8,323 bases of DNA from an uncultured Pseudomonadota bacterium (GCA_946885605.1 CAMPGR010000146.1:1-8323); one strand, 5' to 3'. Numbered from the stretch's first letter, positions 1 through 6,297 are shown. The notes: a model not told the origin generated them from the letters alone. Numbers and translations are program-made.

Positions 1-544
1 GCGCCTGGCCGCCGAGAATGCCTTCGGTGCCGACTTCGCGCGCCACCCGCGTCACCTCGGCGGAGAAGTTGCCGAGCTGCTCCACCATCTTGTTGATCGT
101 CTTGGCGTTGCGCAGAAACTCGCCTTCGAGCGGCCGACCGTCGATTTCAAGCGTCATGGCCTGGGAGAGATCGCCCTGCGCGACGGCGCCGATCACACGC
201 GCGCCTTCGGTAATCGGGTAGACGAGGTTGTCGATCAGCGAATTGATGTTCTCGACTTCCTGCGCCCAGAAGCCGCGCGCATGCGGCAGTGAGGCGCGCT
301 TCTTCAACTTGCCCTGCCTTCCGACGACCTGGCTCAACTCCGCCAGCTCGTCCGCCATGGCGGCATTCTGCTCGATGAGATCGTTGAAAACCTGCGCCAC
401 TCTCAGGAATCCCGACGTCCCGCGATACGGTAGCCTCGATGACGTATCGCCGCGGTGTAGTGCTTTGAGCGCGTCGTGGATCAGCGTCAGTTCTTCGGCA
501 TGACTCATCGCGGACGACTCCGCTTGCTGTGCGCGCAGATTCAT
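1..544 (-). CDS. Poly-HAMP hybrid sensor histidine kinase, N-terminal part (3' end outside window)
   Basis: This is the first 181 residues of a larger protein cut by the window edge; the frame is open from the ATG at 544 to base 1. The protein starts directly in HAMP-type sequence (LIHDALKALHRGD near residue 21, FNDLIEQN near 54, IGAVAQGDLSQAMTLEIDGR near 118). It ends in the segment EFLRNAKTINKMVEQL … EVTRVAREVGTEG…GGQA, typical of the repeated HAMP units of large cytoplasmic hybrid kinases (the Nik1/group III-like architecture). No signal peptide or membrane segment is visible, so a soluble sensor is likely. In family members the HAMP array is followed by GAF, histidine kinase and receiver domains, which would lie left of the window. 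The start is supported by a Shine-Dalgarno AGGAGAGA at 558–551, 6 nt from the ATG. The HAMP-array assignment is firm. Kinase activity is inferred from the family, since the catalytic domains are not in view. Confidence 0.85.
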   Translation of the reverse strand, partial: MNLRAQQAESSAMSHAEELTLIHDALKALHRGDTSSRLPYRGTSGFLRVAQVFNDLIEQNAAMADELAELSQVVGRQGKLKKRASLPHARGFWAQEVENINSLIDNLVYPITEGARVIGAVAQGDLSQAMTLEIDGRPLEGEFLRNAKTINKMVEQLGNFSAEVTRVAREVGTEGILGGQA

Positions 545-559
545 GTTCCATCTCTCCTG

Positions 560-581
560 AAAAACTACGGCGTGCGCCGTA
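560..581 (-). terminator. Hairpin plus T5 just upstream of the kinase start (possible terminator or attenuator)
   Basis: Read on the minus strand, TACGGC and GCCGTA form a 6-bp stem around a GCAC tetraloop, followed by G and five T. This has the form of a short intrinsic terminator. It sits immediately before the kinase Shine-Dalgarno (558–551) and 230 bp past the DUF423 stop, so it would act inside the kinase leader rather than directly after DUF423. The stem is short, so activity is uncertain. Confidence 0.35.
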
Positions 582-699
582 CCCGGATTCGACGATCGCG
601 AAACGCAATTGGGCCTGCCGCGACCCGTCGCGTCACTTTCTTCGGGGAGCTTCGTCGATTACGGTATTCTTTTTCGCAGCACTCATTCAGCGCGTAAGA

Positions 700-755
700 C
701 TACAACGAAAGTGCTGTAGAGAGGGAACGACAGGCTTGTAGCGATTCGTCTACAA
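700..755. promoter_or_regulatory. Cluster of four TGTAG/CTACA half-sites forming two 20-bp dyads
   Basis: The gap between DUF423 and the kinase holds CTACAA at 700–705, CTGTAG at 714–719, TTGTAG at 736–741 and CTACAA at 750–755. They form two inverted pairs, each spanning exactly 20 bp (700–719 and 736–755). The second pair has perfect 6-bp arms and the first 5-bp arms. Half-site centres are 14, 22 and 14 bp apart. This is the geometry of an operator for a dimeric regulator, most likely acting on the kinase promoter. I do not recognise the regulator. No convincing –35/–10 pair was found in the region, and no other gene fits in 545–790. Confidence 0.4.
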
Positions 756-790
756 ACGGGCTGCAAGGACAAGGACAACGCAATACTACT

Positions 791-1159
791 TCAGTCGCGC
801 CATACGCCCCAAGCAAGACAGAGCCATCCCAGGAGCAGCGCGAGGCCGCCGATCGGTGTAACGGGCCCCAGCCAGCGTGCGCCGCTCAGCGCGAGCGCGT
901 AGAGGCTGCCGGAGAAGAGCACCGTCCCGGCGATGAAAAGCCATCCACTTGCCGTGATCGCCGTGCCGGGCCAGCGTGTGCCCGCCCACGCCACCGCAAG
1001 AAGTGCGAGCGCGTGATACATCTGGTATCGGACGCCGACTTCGAACGTCGCAAGCAGAGCGGCATCGAGCCGGCCCCTGAGCGCGTGCGCCGCAAACGCA
1101 CCCAATGCCACGCCGACCAGGGCGGAGAGACTGCCGATAAGAAAGAAAATCCGATCCAT
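791..1159 (-). CDS. DUF423 family small integral membrane protein
   Basis: A 122-residue, very hydrophobic protein with about four transmembrane segments (roughly residues 4–26, 44–60, 70–92 and 98–119). Family hallmarks are visible: the N-terminal glycine/alanine-rich helix ending in GAFAAHALRGRL (20–31), VRYQMYHALALLAVAW (43–58), GTVLFSGSLYALALSG (78–93) and TPIGGLALLLGW (101–112). The length matches the YgdD-like DUF423 family. These are inner-membrane proteins of unknown function, so no activity is proposed. The ATG at 1159 is chosen because family proteins begin just before the first helix. An in-frame TTG at 1177 would add six residues, and neither start has a clear Shine-Dalgarno. The gene is divergent from the SDR gene on its right. 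It is co-directional with the kinase but separated from it by a long regulatory gap. Confidence 0.85.
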   Translation of the reverse strand: MDRIFFLIGSLSALVGVALGAFAAHALRGRLDAALLATFEVGVRYQMYHALALLAVAWAGTRWPGTAITASGWLFIAGTVLFSGSLYALALSGARWLGPVTPIGGLALLLGWLCLAWGVWRD

Positions 1160-1247
1160 TGGCGGTGCGAGTGTCAACCGATCATCGATCGTTGGCGCGA
1201 AGCGCGCGCAATCGACGCAAGCGTGGCGCGCGCGCTATGCTTCTTTC

Positions 1248-1263
1248 ATAGGACGCCTATAAT
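1248..1263 (+). promoter_or_regulatory. Candidate –10 element (TATAAT) overlapped by a 13-bp palindrome
   Basis: A perfect TATAAT lies at 1258–1263, about 30 bp before the SDR ATG, giving a plausible 5' leader of about 20 nt. No good –35 box is seen at the usual distance. The inverted repeat ATAGG-ACG-CCTAT (1248–1260) overlaps the –10, so a repressor bound there would block the promoter. A tandem 7-mer (TATTTCG twice, 1263–1276) follows. The rest of the divergent gap (1160–1292) is GC-rich and shows no further gene. The promoter for DUF423 must also lie here but was not resolved. Confidence 0.45.
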
Positions 1264-1292
1264 ATTTCGTATTTCGCTTGGCGACCAGAAAC

Positions 1293-2048
1293 ATGGACTT
1301 GCACTTGGAAGGAAAAACCGCACTCGTCACCGGCGCAAGCCAGGGCATCGGACACGCGATTGCGCGCGCGCTTGCGCGTGAAGGCGCGCATGTCGCGCTC
1401 GTCGCGCGGCGCACCGAGCTTCTGAACGAACTTGCGGAAGAGATCACGCGCGAGGGCGGGAAGCGGCCGGTTGTCATCAGCGCCGACCTCGCGGATCCGA
1501 AAGCGCCGGAGCGCGTTGCGGCGGGCGCCGAGCAGCAGCTCGGTCGCGTCGACATCCTGGTGAACGCCGCCGGCGGCAGCCGCCCCATACCCTTCGACGC
1601 GCCGCTCGGCGTGTGGGAAGAAGGGATGCTCGTCAATTTCTTTCGCCTGCGCGAGCTATCCCACGCCGTCGTGCCGGGCATGAAAAGGAACGGCTACGGG
1701 CGCATCATCAATCTCACCGGAAGCTCGGAGCCGCGCGGAATCAACGTCGCAAATTCCGCGAAAGCCGCCGTTCACGCGTGGGCGAAGGGTCTTTCACGTG
1801 AAGTGGCGCGCTTCGGCATCACCGTGAACTCGATACAGCCGGGCCGCATCATGAGCGAACAGATCCTGCGGATGCATCCGACGGAAGAGGACCGTCGGCA
1901 GTTCGCGGAGCAGAACATACCCGCCGGGCGATTCGGCGAAGCGCATGAACTGGCGGTGCTCGCGGTGTTTCTTGTCTCTCCGCTTGCCGGTTACATCACC
2001 GGCGCCGTCATCCCGGTCGATGGCGGAATGAGCCGCTTCGCGTTCTGA
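1293..2048 (+). CDS. Atypical SDR-family oxidoreductase (FabG-like) lacking the catalytic tyrosine
   Basis: This 251-residue protein has the classical SDR Rossmann fold. The nucleotide-binding motif TGASQGIG spans 13–20, followed by an ARR basic patch (38–40) that suggests NADP(H). The adenine-pocket aspartate is at D65, NAAG at 91–94, the structural Asn in VNFF at N115, PG at 183–184 and the C-terminal PVDGG at 241–245. The active site is unusual. After LTGSS (141–145) the segment runs EPRGINVANSAK, so the conserved Lys is K157, but the position of the catalytic Tyr (YxxxK) holds A153. The Ser-to-Lys spacing is also about four residues shorter than in typical FabG. It is annotated as a dehydrogenase/reductase fold, with catalysis and substrate unknown. 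The ATG at 1293 fits the family N-terminus (MDLHLEGKTALVTG). A TTG at 1278 is in frame but adds nonconserved residues. The Shine-Dalgarno is weak. The gene converges on prpE with a 39-bp gap. Confidence 0.88.
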   Translation: MDLHLEGKTALVTGASQGIGHAIARALAREGAHVALVARRTELLNELAEEITREGGKRPVVISADLADPKAPERVAAGAEQQLGRVDILVNAAGGSRPIPFDAPLGVWEEGMLVNFFRLRELSHAVVPGMKRNGYGRIINLTGSSEPRGINVANSAKAAVHAWAKGLSREVARFGITVNSIQPGRIMSEQILRMHPTEEDRRQFAEQNIPAGRFGEAHELAVLAVFLVSPLAGYITGAVIPVDGGMSRFAF

Positions 2049-2054
2049 ATAGAG

Positions 2055-2072
2055 TTCCGGCTTTCGCTGGAA
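2055..2072. terminator. Short hairpin in the gap between the convergent SDR and prpE genes
   Basis: TTCCGGC and GCTGGAA form a 7-bp stem with one G·U wobble around a TTTC loop, 7 bp after the SDR stop and 15 bp past the prpE stop. It is the only dyad in the 39-bp convergent gap, so a shared terminator role is plausible. There is no T-run after it in either direction, which lowers confidence. It also resembles a decayed copy of the TTCCCGC-TTTC-GCGGGAA type of dispersed palindrome common in betaproteobacterial intergenic DNA (from memory, not checked). Confidence 0.35.
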
Positions 2073-2087
2073 TGCCCAGTGGCGTGC

Positions 2088-3992
2088 TTACACGCTGGAT
2101 GCGGCCAGCGCCGCGCGAATCTGGTCGAGCGCGGCGGGATCCTCGATGGTGGTGAGGTCACCGGGGTCGCGCCCCTCGGCAAGCGCCTGGATGCTGCGCC
2201 TCAGGAGTTTCCCCGAGCGGGTCTTGGGAAGTAGCGTCACGAAGTGCACGCGCGCCGGCCGTGCGAGCGCACCGAGCTGGGTATCGACGGTCTCCATCAC
2301 TTCCTTTTCGTGGTCGCGCCGTTGCTGCGGCGTCTCTATCTTCGAGACGTCCTTCACCACCGCGAACGCGAGCGGCATCTGTCCCTTGACCGGGTCGGAA
2401 ACGCCCACGACCGCGACCTCCGCGATGTTGGGATGCGCCTGCACCGCCTCCTCGATCTCGCGCGTGCCCAGCCGGTGGCCGGCCACATTGATCACGTCGT
2501 CGGTTCGGCCAAGGATGTAGTGGTAGCCGTCGGCGTCCCGGATTCCCCAATCGAAAGTCGAGTACGCAAGCCGGCCCCTGAAGGAGGTGAAGTAAGTCTG
2601 CACGAAGCGCTCGTCGTCGCCCCACACCGTCGTCATGCAACCCGGCGGAAGCGGCGGAATGATCGCGACGACCGCTTTCTCGTCGGCATCCGCTTCCCTG
2701 CCATCCGTCTCGCGCAGGAGCCTGAGATCGTAGCCGAACGCAGGAAAGCTCGGACTGCCGTACTTGATGGGCGTCTGCTCGATTGCCGGCACCGAGGTAA
2801 GGATCGGCCAGCCGGTCTCCGTCTGCCAGTAGTGATCGATCACCGGCCGGCCAAGCGCGTCCGCCATCCAGCGGTGCGTTGGCTCGTCGAGCGGCTCGCC
2901 GGCAAGGAAGAGGTGGCGCAGCGTGCCCAGGTCGTACTTCCCCATATACGCCGGGTCCTGCTTCTTTAAAACGCGGGCCGCGGTCGGCGAAGAAAACATG
3001 ACCGTCACCCTGTTCTCCTCCACGATCTTCCACCAGATGCCCGCGTCCGGGCGAATCGGGAGCCCCTCGTACAGGATCGTGGTCATGCCGCGAATGAGCG
3101 GCCCATACACGATGTAGGAATGGCCGACGACCCAGCCGATGTCGGAAGTGGTGAACATCGTCTCGCCCGGGTTGCCGCAGTAGATGTGCTTCATGGACGC
3201 CGCAAGCGCAACCCCGTAACCCCCGGTGTCGCGCTGCACGCCCTTTGGCCGCCCCGTCGTGCCGGACGTGTAGAGAATGTAGGACGGCGCGCTCGACTCG
3301 AGCCAGGCGACCGGCACCTGCGCCGCCATGTGCTGCTCGCGCAGCGTCGCGTAATCGCGATCGCGTCCGGGAATTTTGCTCAAGTTCCGGTCGATGCCGC
3401 GGTTCACGATGACGACCGTGCGCGGCGGATGTTTCGCAACCCGCAGCGCTTCGTCCACGAGGTGCTTGTATAGAATCGCCTTGCCGCCGCGCATGCCGGC
3501 GTCAGCGGTGATCATCAACTTCGGCTGGGCGTCGTCGATGCGCGAGGCGAGACTGTGCGCGGCAAAGCCGCCGAAGACGACCGAATGGATGGCGCCGAGC
3601 CGCGCGCACGCGAGCATCGCGAACACGGCCTCCGGAATCATCGGCATGTAGATGAGGACGCGGTCTCCTTTCGCCACGCCCTGCGCCGCGATCACCGCCG
3701 CACAACGATTGACCTCGGCATGCACCTCACGGAACGTGAAGGTGCGGCTTTGCCCGGTCTCGGTGGAGATGTAAACGAGCGCGTTCTGGTCGGCGCGCGC
3801 CGCGAGGTGGCGGTCCACGGCGTTGTGGCAGAGATTGGTGAGGCCGCCGCCGAACCACTTCGCAAACGGCGGGCGGCTGTAGTCGAGCACACGCTCGAAC
3901 GGCCGCTGCCATTCGATCAGCTGCGCCTGCTCGGCCCAGAACGCGTCACGCTGCTCGATGGAGCGCCTGTGGAAGTCACGGTACGCACCCAT
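2088..3992 (-). CDS. prpE: Propionyl-CoA synthetase (propionate–CoA ligase)
   Basis: A 634-residue AMP-forming acyl-CoA synthetase that converts propionate, ATP and CoA to propionyl-CoA through an acyl-adenylate. It follows PrpE almost end to end: SIEQRDAFWAEQ (11–22), FAKWF…TNLCHNAVDRHL (43–63), the P-loop YTSGTTGRPKGVQRD (241–255), SDIGWVVGHSYIVYGP (283–298), GEPLDEPT (365–372), YWQTETGWP (388–396), and the hinge region DWGIRDADGYHYILGRTDD followed by VINVAGHRLGTREIEE (481–515). The C-terminal PKTRSGK (589–595) carries the catalytic Lys that is reversibly acylated in characterised homologues. The C-terminal EGRDPGDLTTIEDPAALDQIR also matches PrpE rather than acetyl-CoA synthetase. The start at ATG 3992 is preferred over the GTG at 4010 because a strong GGAGGAGA lies just before it. 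The gene lies 83 bp after acuI on the same strand. PrpE in some bacteria also activates acrylate, which would suit this pairing. Confidence 0.95.
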   Translation of the reverse strand: MGAYRDFHRRSIEQRDAFWAEQAQLIEWQRPFERVLDYSRPPFAKWFGGGLTNLCHNAVDRHLAARADQNALVYISTETGQSRTFTFREVHAEVNRCAAVIAAQGVAKGDRVLIYMPMIPEAVFAMLACARLGAIHSVVFGGFAAHSLASRIDDAQPKLMITADAGMRGGKAILYKHLVDEALRVAKHPPRTVVIVNRGIDRNLSKIPGRDRDYATLREQHMAAQVPVAWLESSAPSYILYTSGTTGRPKGVQRDTGGYGVALAASMKHIYCGNPGETMFTTSDIGWVVGHSYIVYGPLIRGMTTILYEGLPIRPDAGIWWKIVEENRVTVMFSSPTAARVLKKQDPAYMGKYDLGTLRHLFLAGEPLDEPTHRWMADALGRPVIDHYWQTETGWPILTSVPAIEQTPIKYGSPSFPAFGYDLRLLRETDGREADADEKAVVAIIPPLPPGCMTTVWGDDERFVQTYFTSFRGRLAYSTFDWGIRDADGYHYILGRTDDVINVAGHRLGTREIEEAVQAHPNIAEVAVVGVSDPVKGQMPLAFAVVKDVSKIETPQQRRDHEKEVMETVDTQLGALARPARVHFVTLLPKTRSGKLLRRSIQALAEGRDPGDLTTIEDPAALDQIRAALAASSV

Positions 3993-3997
3993 GGTTC

Positions 3998-4005
3998 TCT
4001 CCTCC
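3998..4005 (-). promoter_or_regulatory. Strong Shine-Dalgarno deciding the prpE start
   Basis: GGAGGAGA, read on the minus strand, ends 5 nt before the ATG at 3992. It lies inside any reading from the upstream GTG at 4010, which therefore is unlikely to be the start. The rest of the acuI–prpE gap (3993–4075) holds only a small CGTCC–GGACG dyad (4018–4032). Confidence 0.75.
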
Positions 4006-4075
4006 GGCACGCGGGCGCGTCCTTGGTGGACGACGCCTCCGTCATACGTTCAGCGCAACATTACGCGCCGCCGCC

Positions 4076-5065
4076 TTACGAAATCCTGACGACCGCCCGC
4101 CCGCGGCCCGCGCCGTTCAGCAGTTTTTCGAATTGAGCGGGCAGCTCATCGAGGGTGATGGTGTATGCGATATCGGCAAGGTGACGCGGTTTCAGGTCGC
4201 CTGCGAGACGATCCCATACCCGTCGCCGCAACGGCATCGGGGTGTACGCCGAATCGACGCCGATCAGCCGCACGCCGCGCAGGATAAAGGGCAGCACGGT
4301 CGTCTTGAGCTCGATGCCCCCGGCATTGCCGAAGCTCGCAATCACGCCATGCGGTTGCATGGTGCGCGTAAGCCACGCGAGCTGCTCGCCGCCGACCGAA
4401 TCGAACGCCGCGGCCCACATCGCTTTCTCGAGCGGCCGCGTGCCCGGGTCGATGCTCGATCGCGCCAGCACTTCGCGCGCGCCTAAGCGCTCGAGAAACG
4501 CGCGCTCGCTCTCCTTGCCGGTCACCGCCGTGACGGAATAGCCGAGGGCGGCCAGCATGTCGATCGCATGGGTGGCGACACCGCCCGTTGCCCCGTTCAC
4601 GACGACCTTGCCGCTTTCCGGCTTCATGTCGTTCTGTTCGAGGAGCGAGATCGCAAGCGCCGCGGTATAGCCCGCGGTGCCGATCGCCATGGCATCGAAG
4701 AGGCTCAAGCCCTTGGGAACGGGCACGACCCAGTTGGCCGGAACCCGGCAATACCCGGCGTAGCCGCCGTCGTGGGCAACCCCCATGTCGTAACTCGTGC
4801 AGATCACTTCGTCGCCCGCCTTGAAGCGGGAATCGGTGGACGACACCACCGTGCCGGTCGCGTCGATGCCGCCCACCAACGGAAACTTGCGCACCATCTT
4901 TCCGCCGCGGCCGGTTGCGGCGAGCGCGTCCTTGTAATTGACGCTCGAGTACGCCGTCTTGAACACGACCTCGCCAGGCGAGAGCTCGTCGAGATCGATT
5001 TCGACCGCGCGGCCCGCGGTCTTGCCGCCCTCGTTGAACAGGCGAAATGCCGTGAATCGCTCCAT
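4076..5065 (-). CDS. acuI: Acrylyl-CoA reductase (NADPH), AcuI/YhdH-family quinone-oxidoreductase-like protein
   Basis: A 329-residue zinc-independent medium-chain reductase. Family features in order are SSVNYKDALAATG (40–52), FPLVGGIDATGTV (61–73), AHDGGYAGYCRVPANWVVPVP (97–117, quoted in part), AIGTAGYTAALA (127–138), the nucleotide motif VNGATGGVA (156–164), TGKESERAFLERLGA (182–196) and GVDSAYTPMPLRRRVWDRL (269–287). The catalytic and structural Zn ligands of alcohol dehydrogenases are absent, as in YhdH/AcuI. Characterised AcuI proteins reduce acryloyl-CoA to propionyl-CoA with NADPH, in detoxification of acrylate and in 3-hydroxypropionate or DMSP assimilation. One oddity is that the usual GGVG of the nucleotide loop reads GGVA (A164). 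The start ATG has a strong GGAGGAGG Shine-Dalgarno (5076–5069). The gene follows zapE by 62 bp and precedes prpE, whose product is the same propionyl-CoA. Family assignment is firm; the exact substrate is inferred from homologues and context. Confidence 0.9.
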   Translation of the reverse strand: MERFTAFRLFNEGGKTAGRAVEIDLDELSPGEVVFKTAYSSVNYKDALAATGRGGKMVRKFPLVGGIDATGTVVSSTDSRFKAGDEVICTSYDMGVAHDGGYAGYCRVPANWVVPVPKGLSLFDAMAIGTAGYTAALAISLLEQNDMKPESGKVVVNGATGGVATHAIDMLAALGYSVTAVTGKESERAFLERLGAREVLARSSIDPGTRPLEKAMWAAAFDSVGGEQLAWLTRTMQPHGVIASFGNAGGIELKTTVLPFILRGVRLIGVDSAYTPMPLRRRVWDRLAGDLKPRHLADIAYTITLDELPAQFEKLLNGAGRGRAVVRIS

Positions 5066-5085
5066 GTGCCTCCTCCGTTGGGGGC

Positions 5086-5122
5086 CAGACGCCGAGCTCG
5101 GGGTCTGACCTGGTCTGACCCC
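5086..5122. repeat. Two overlapping palindromes in the zapE–acuI gap (REP-like or leader structure)
   Basis: On the plus strand, GGTCTGACC occurs twice exactly 10 bp apart (5102–5110 and 5112–5120), each an odd palindrome. They sit inside a larger dyad with GGGGTC and GACCCC arms (5100–5122). A second dyad at 5086–5107 has CAGAC/GTCTG outer arms and CCGAG/CTCGG-type inner arms with one mismatch. The two dyads share 5100–5107, so in minus-strand RNA only one hairpin can form at a time. The element begins 5 bp after the zapE stop and ends 9 bp before the acuI Shine-Dalgarno. There is no T-run, so a simple intrinsic terminator is unlikely. It could be a dispersed intergenic palindrome, an attenuator-like leader or a protein-binding site. 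Confidence 0.6.
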
Positions 5123-5127
5123 TAACC

Positions 5128-6297
5128 TTACGGCAGATGCGGCTCGCTCAGATAATCCCGCGATTGCATTTCGGTCAACCGGCTCACGAGCCGCTCCTTG
5201 AGCGACGCGTTGAGCCCGGCCTGAAACCGGTCGTGGCTGTCGGTCTCCGCCACGAGCTCCGCGAGCGGCACCGCCGCTGCGACCACGAGCTTCACGCGCC
5301 GGTCATAAAACTCGTCGATCAGCCATACGAACCGTCGCAGCCTGTCGGCGTCCGCCGCCGTGAATTGCGGCACGCCGGCGAGCAGCACCGTGTGATAGCG
5401 CCGCGCGAGCTCGATGTAATCGGCCTTCCCGCGCGGGCCGTCGCACAGCGCGTGAAAATCGAACCACGCCACGCCGGCCGCCTCGCGCCGCACCCGGATC
5501 ATTCTACCCTCGATCTCGAGCTCGCCGCCGTCTCCCGGCTCGTGTCCCACCATCGCGTCGAACGCCTGCCGGAGCCGCGCATCCGCGTCGCTATCCGTGT
5601 GATAGACGCCCGCGCGCTCCAGTTCGCGCAGACGGTAGTCGGTGCCGGCATCCACCTCGACAACCTCGAGGTGCTGCTCGACGAGATCGATCGCCGGCAG
5701 GAACTGGTTGCGCTGCAGGCCGTGGCGGTAGAGCTCGCGCGGCGGAAAGTTCGACGTCGTGACGAGGGTGATCCCCTGATCGAAGAGCCCCTCGAGGAGA
5801 CGCCGCATGAGCATCGCGTCAGTGATATCGGTGATGTGGAATTCGTCGAGACAAAGGAGCCGCACCTCCTTCGCCATGTCGCGCGCGATGCCGGCGAGCG
5901 GCTCGGCCTGCCCCTGCCGCTCCCGCATGCCGAGATGGATGCCCTGCATGAAGCGGTGGAAGTGGACGCGGCGCTTGCGCGCGACGGGCACGCAATTGTA
6001 GAAGCCGTCCATGAGAAAAGTCTTGCCGCGCCCGACGCCGCCCCACAGGTAAAGGCCGCGCACCGGGCGTTTGCGCACGAGCAGGCGGACAATGGAGCTT
6101 TCGAGACGTGCCGAGGCTTTCAGCTCCTCGTGCACGCGCTCGAGCGAATTGAGCGCGCGCGCCTGCGCGGCATCCAGCGCGAAGCCATACTCCCCGGCGT
6201 GGCTGCGAATGCAGGCGGCGAGCGCGGTGCCGGGAAGCGCTGAAGTCGATTCGTCGGGTCGGTTGGTGTGCGGAGCGGGCGGTGTATCGTGGCTCAC
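5128..6297 (-). CDS. zapE: Cell division protein ZapE (AFG1/LACE1-family ATPase)
   Basis: A 389-residue P-loop ATPase of the ZapE/AFG1 family. The Walker A motif GGVGRGKT is at 86–93, preceded by RGLYLWG and followed by LMDGFY, the family signature. HFHRFMQ is at 113–118, the Walker B motif [18 protein letters not shown] at 147–164, and the sensor-1 segment [17 protein letters not shown] at 180–196. Near the C-terminus, [15 protein letters not shown] (323–337) is also diagnostic. In E. coli ZapE is linked to the Z-ring late in constriction; eukaryotic AFG1/LACE1 acts in mitochondrial protein quality control. The start is a GTG at 6297 whose GTGA overlaps the lpdA stop by 4 bp. No Shine-Dalgarno is obvious, so translation is probably coupled to lpdA. 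The first 25 residues are Pro/Thr/Ser-rich and likely disordered. Identity is firm; the physiological role in this organism is inferred. Confidence 0.93.
   Translation of the reverse strand: MSHDTPPAPHTNRPDESTSALPGTALAACIRSHAGEYGFALDAAQARALNSLERVHEELKASARLESSIVRLLVRKRPVRGLYLWGGVGRGKTFLMDGFYNCVPVARKRRVHFHRFMQGIHLGMRERQGQAEPLAGIARDMAKEVRLLCLDEFHITDITDAMLMRRLLEGLFDQGITLVTTSNFPPRELYRHGLQRNQFLPAIDLVEQHLEVVEVDAGTDYRLRELERAGVYHTDSDADARLRQAFDAMVGHEPGDGGELEIEGRMIRVRREAAGVAWFDFHALCDGPRGKADYIELARRYHTVLLAGVPQFTAADADRLRRFVWLIDEFYDRRVKLVVAAAVPLAELVAETDSHDRFQAGLNASLKERLVSRLTEMQSRDYLSEPHLP

Noticed and set aside
18..741. Several short frames on both strands across the left end
   Set aside because: They overlap the HAMP kinase reading frame, which has strong family sequence and a Shine-Dalgarno, or fall in the control region with no coding character.
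1160..1177. TTG start for DUF423 at 1177 and a TTGACA (1177–1172) as a –35 box
   Set aside because: The extra residues are not family-like and no Shine-Dalgarno precedes the TTG. No –10 box follows the TTGACA at a suitable distance before the ATG.
2244..2969. A 241-codon plus-strand frame antisense to prpE, and similar ones at 3555–4136 and 6643–7398
   Set aside because: These are low-complexity shadow translations opposite well-supported genes (prpE, lpdA). None has a family match or a supported start.
4018..4032. CGTCC-TTGGT-GGACG dyad in the acuI–prpE gap as a terminator
   Set aside because: The stem is only 5 bp, there is no T-run, and it sits just upstream of a strong prpE Shine-Dalgarno. 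It is likely incidental.
5137..6243. A 368-codon open frame on the plus strand
   Set aside because: It lies entirely antisense to zapE, whose Walker motifs and full-length family match are clear. The translation is Arg/His/Glu-rich with no recognisable domain, as expected of a GC-rich shadow frame.
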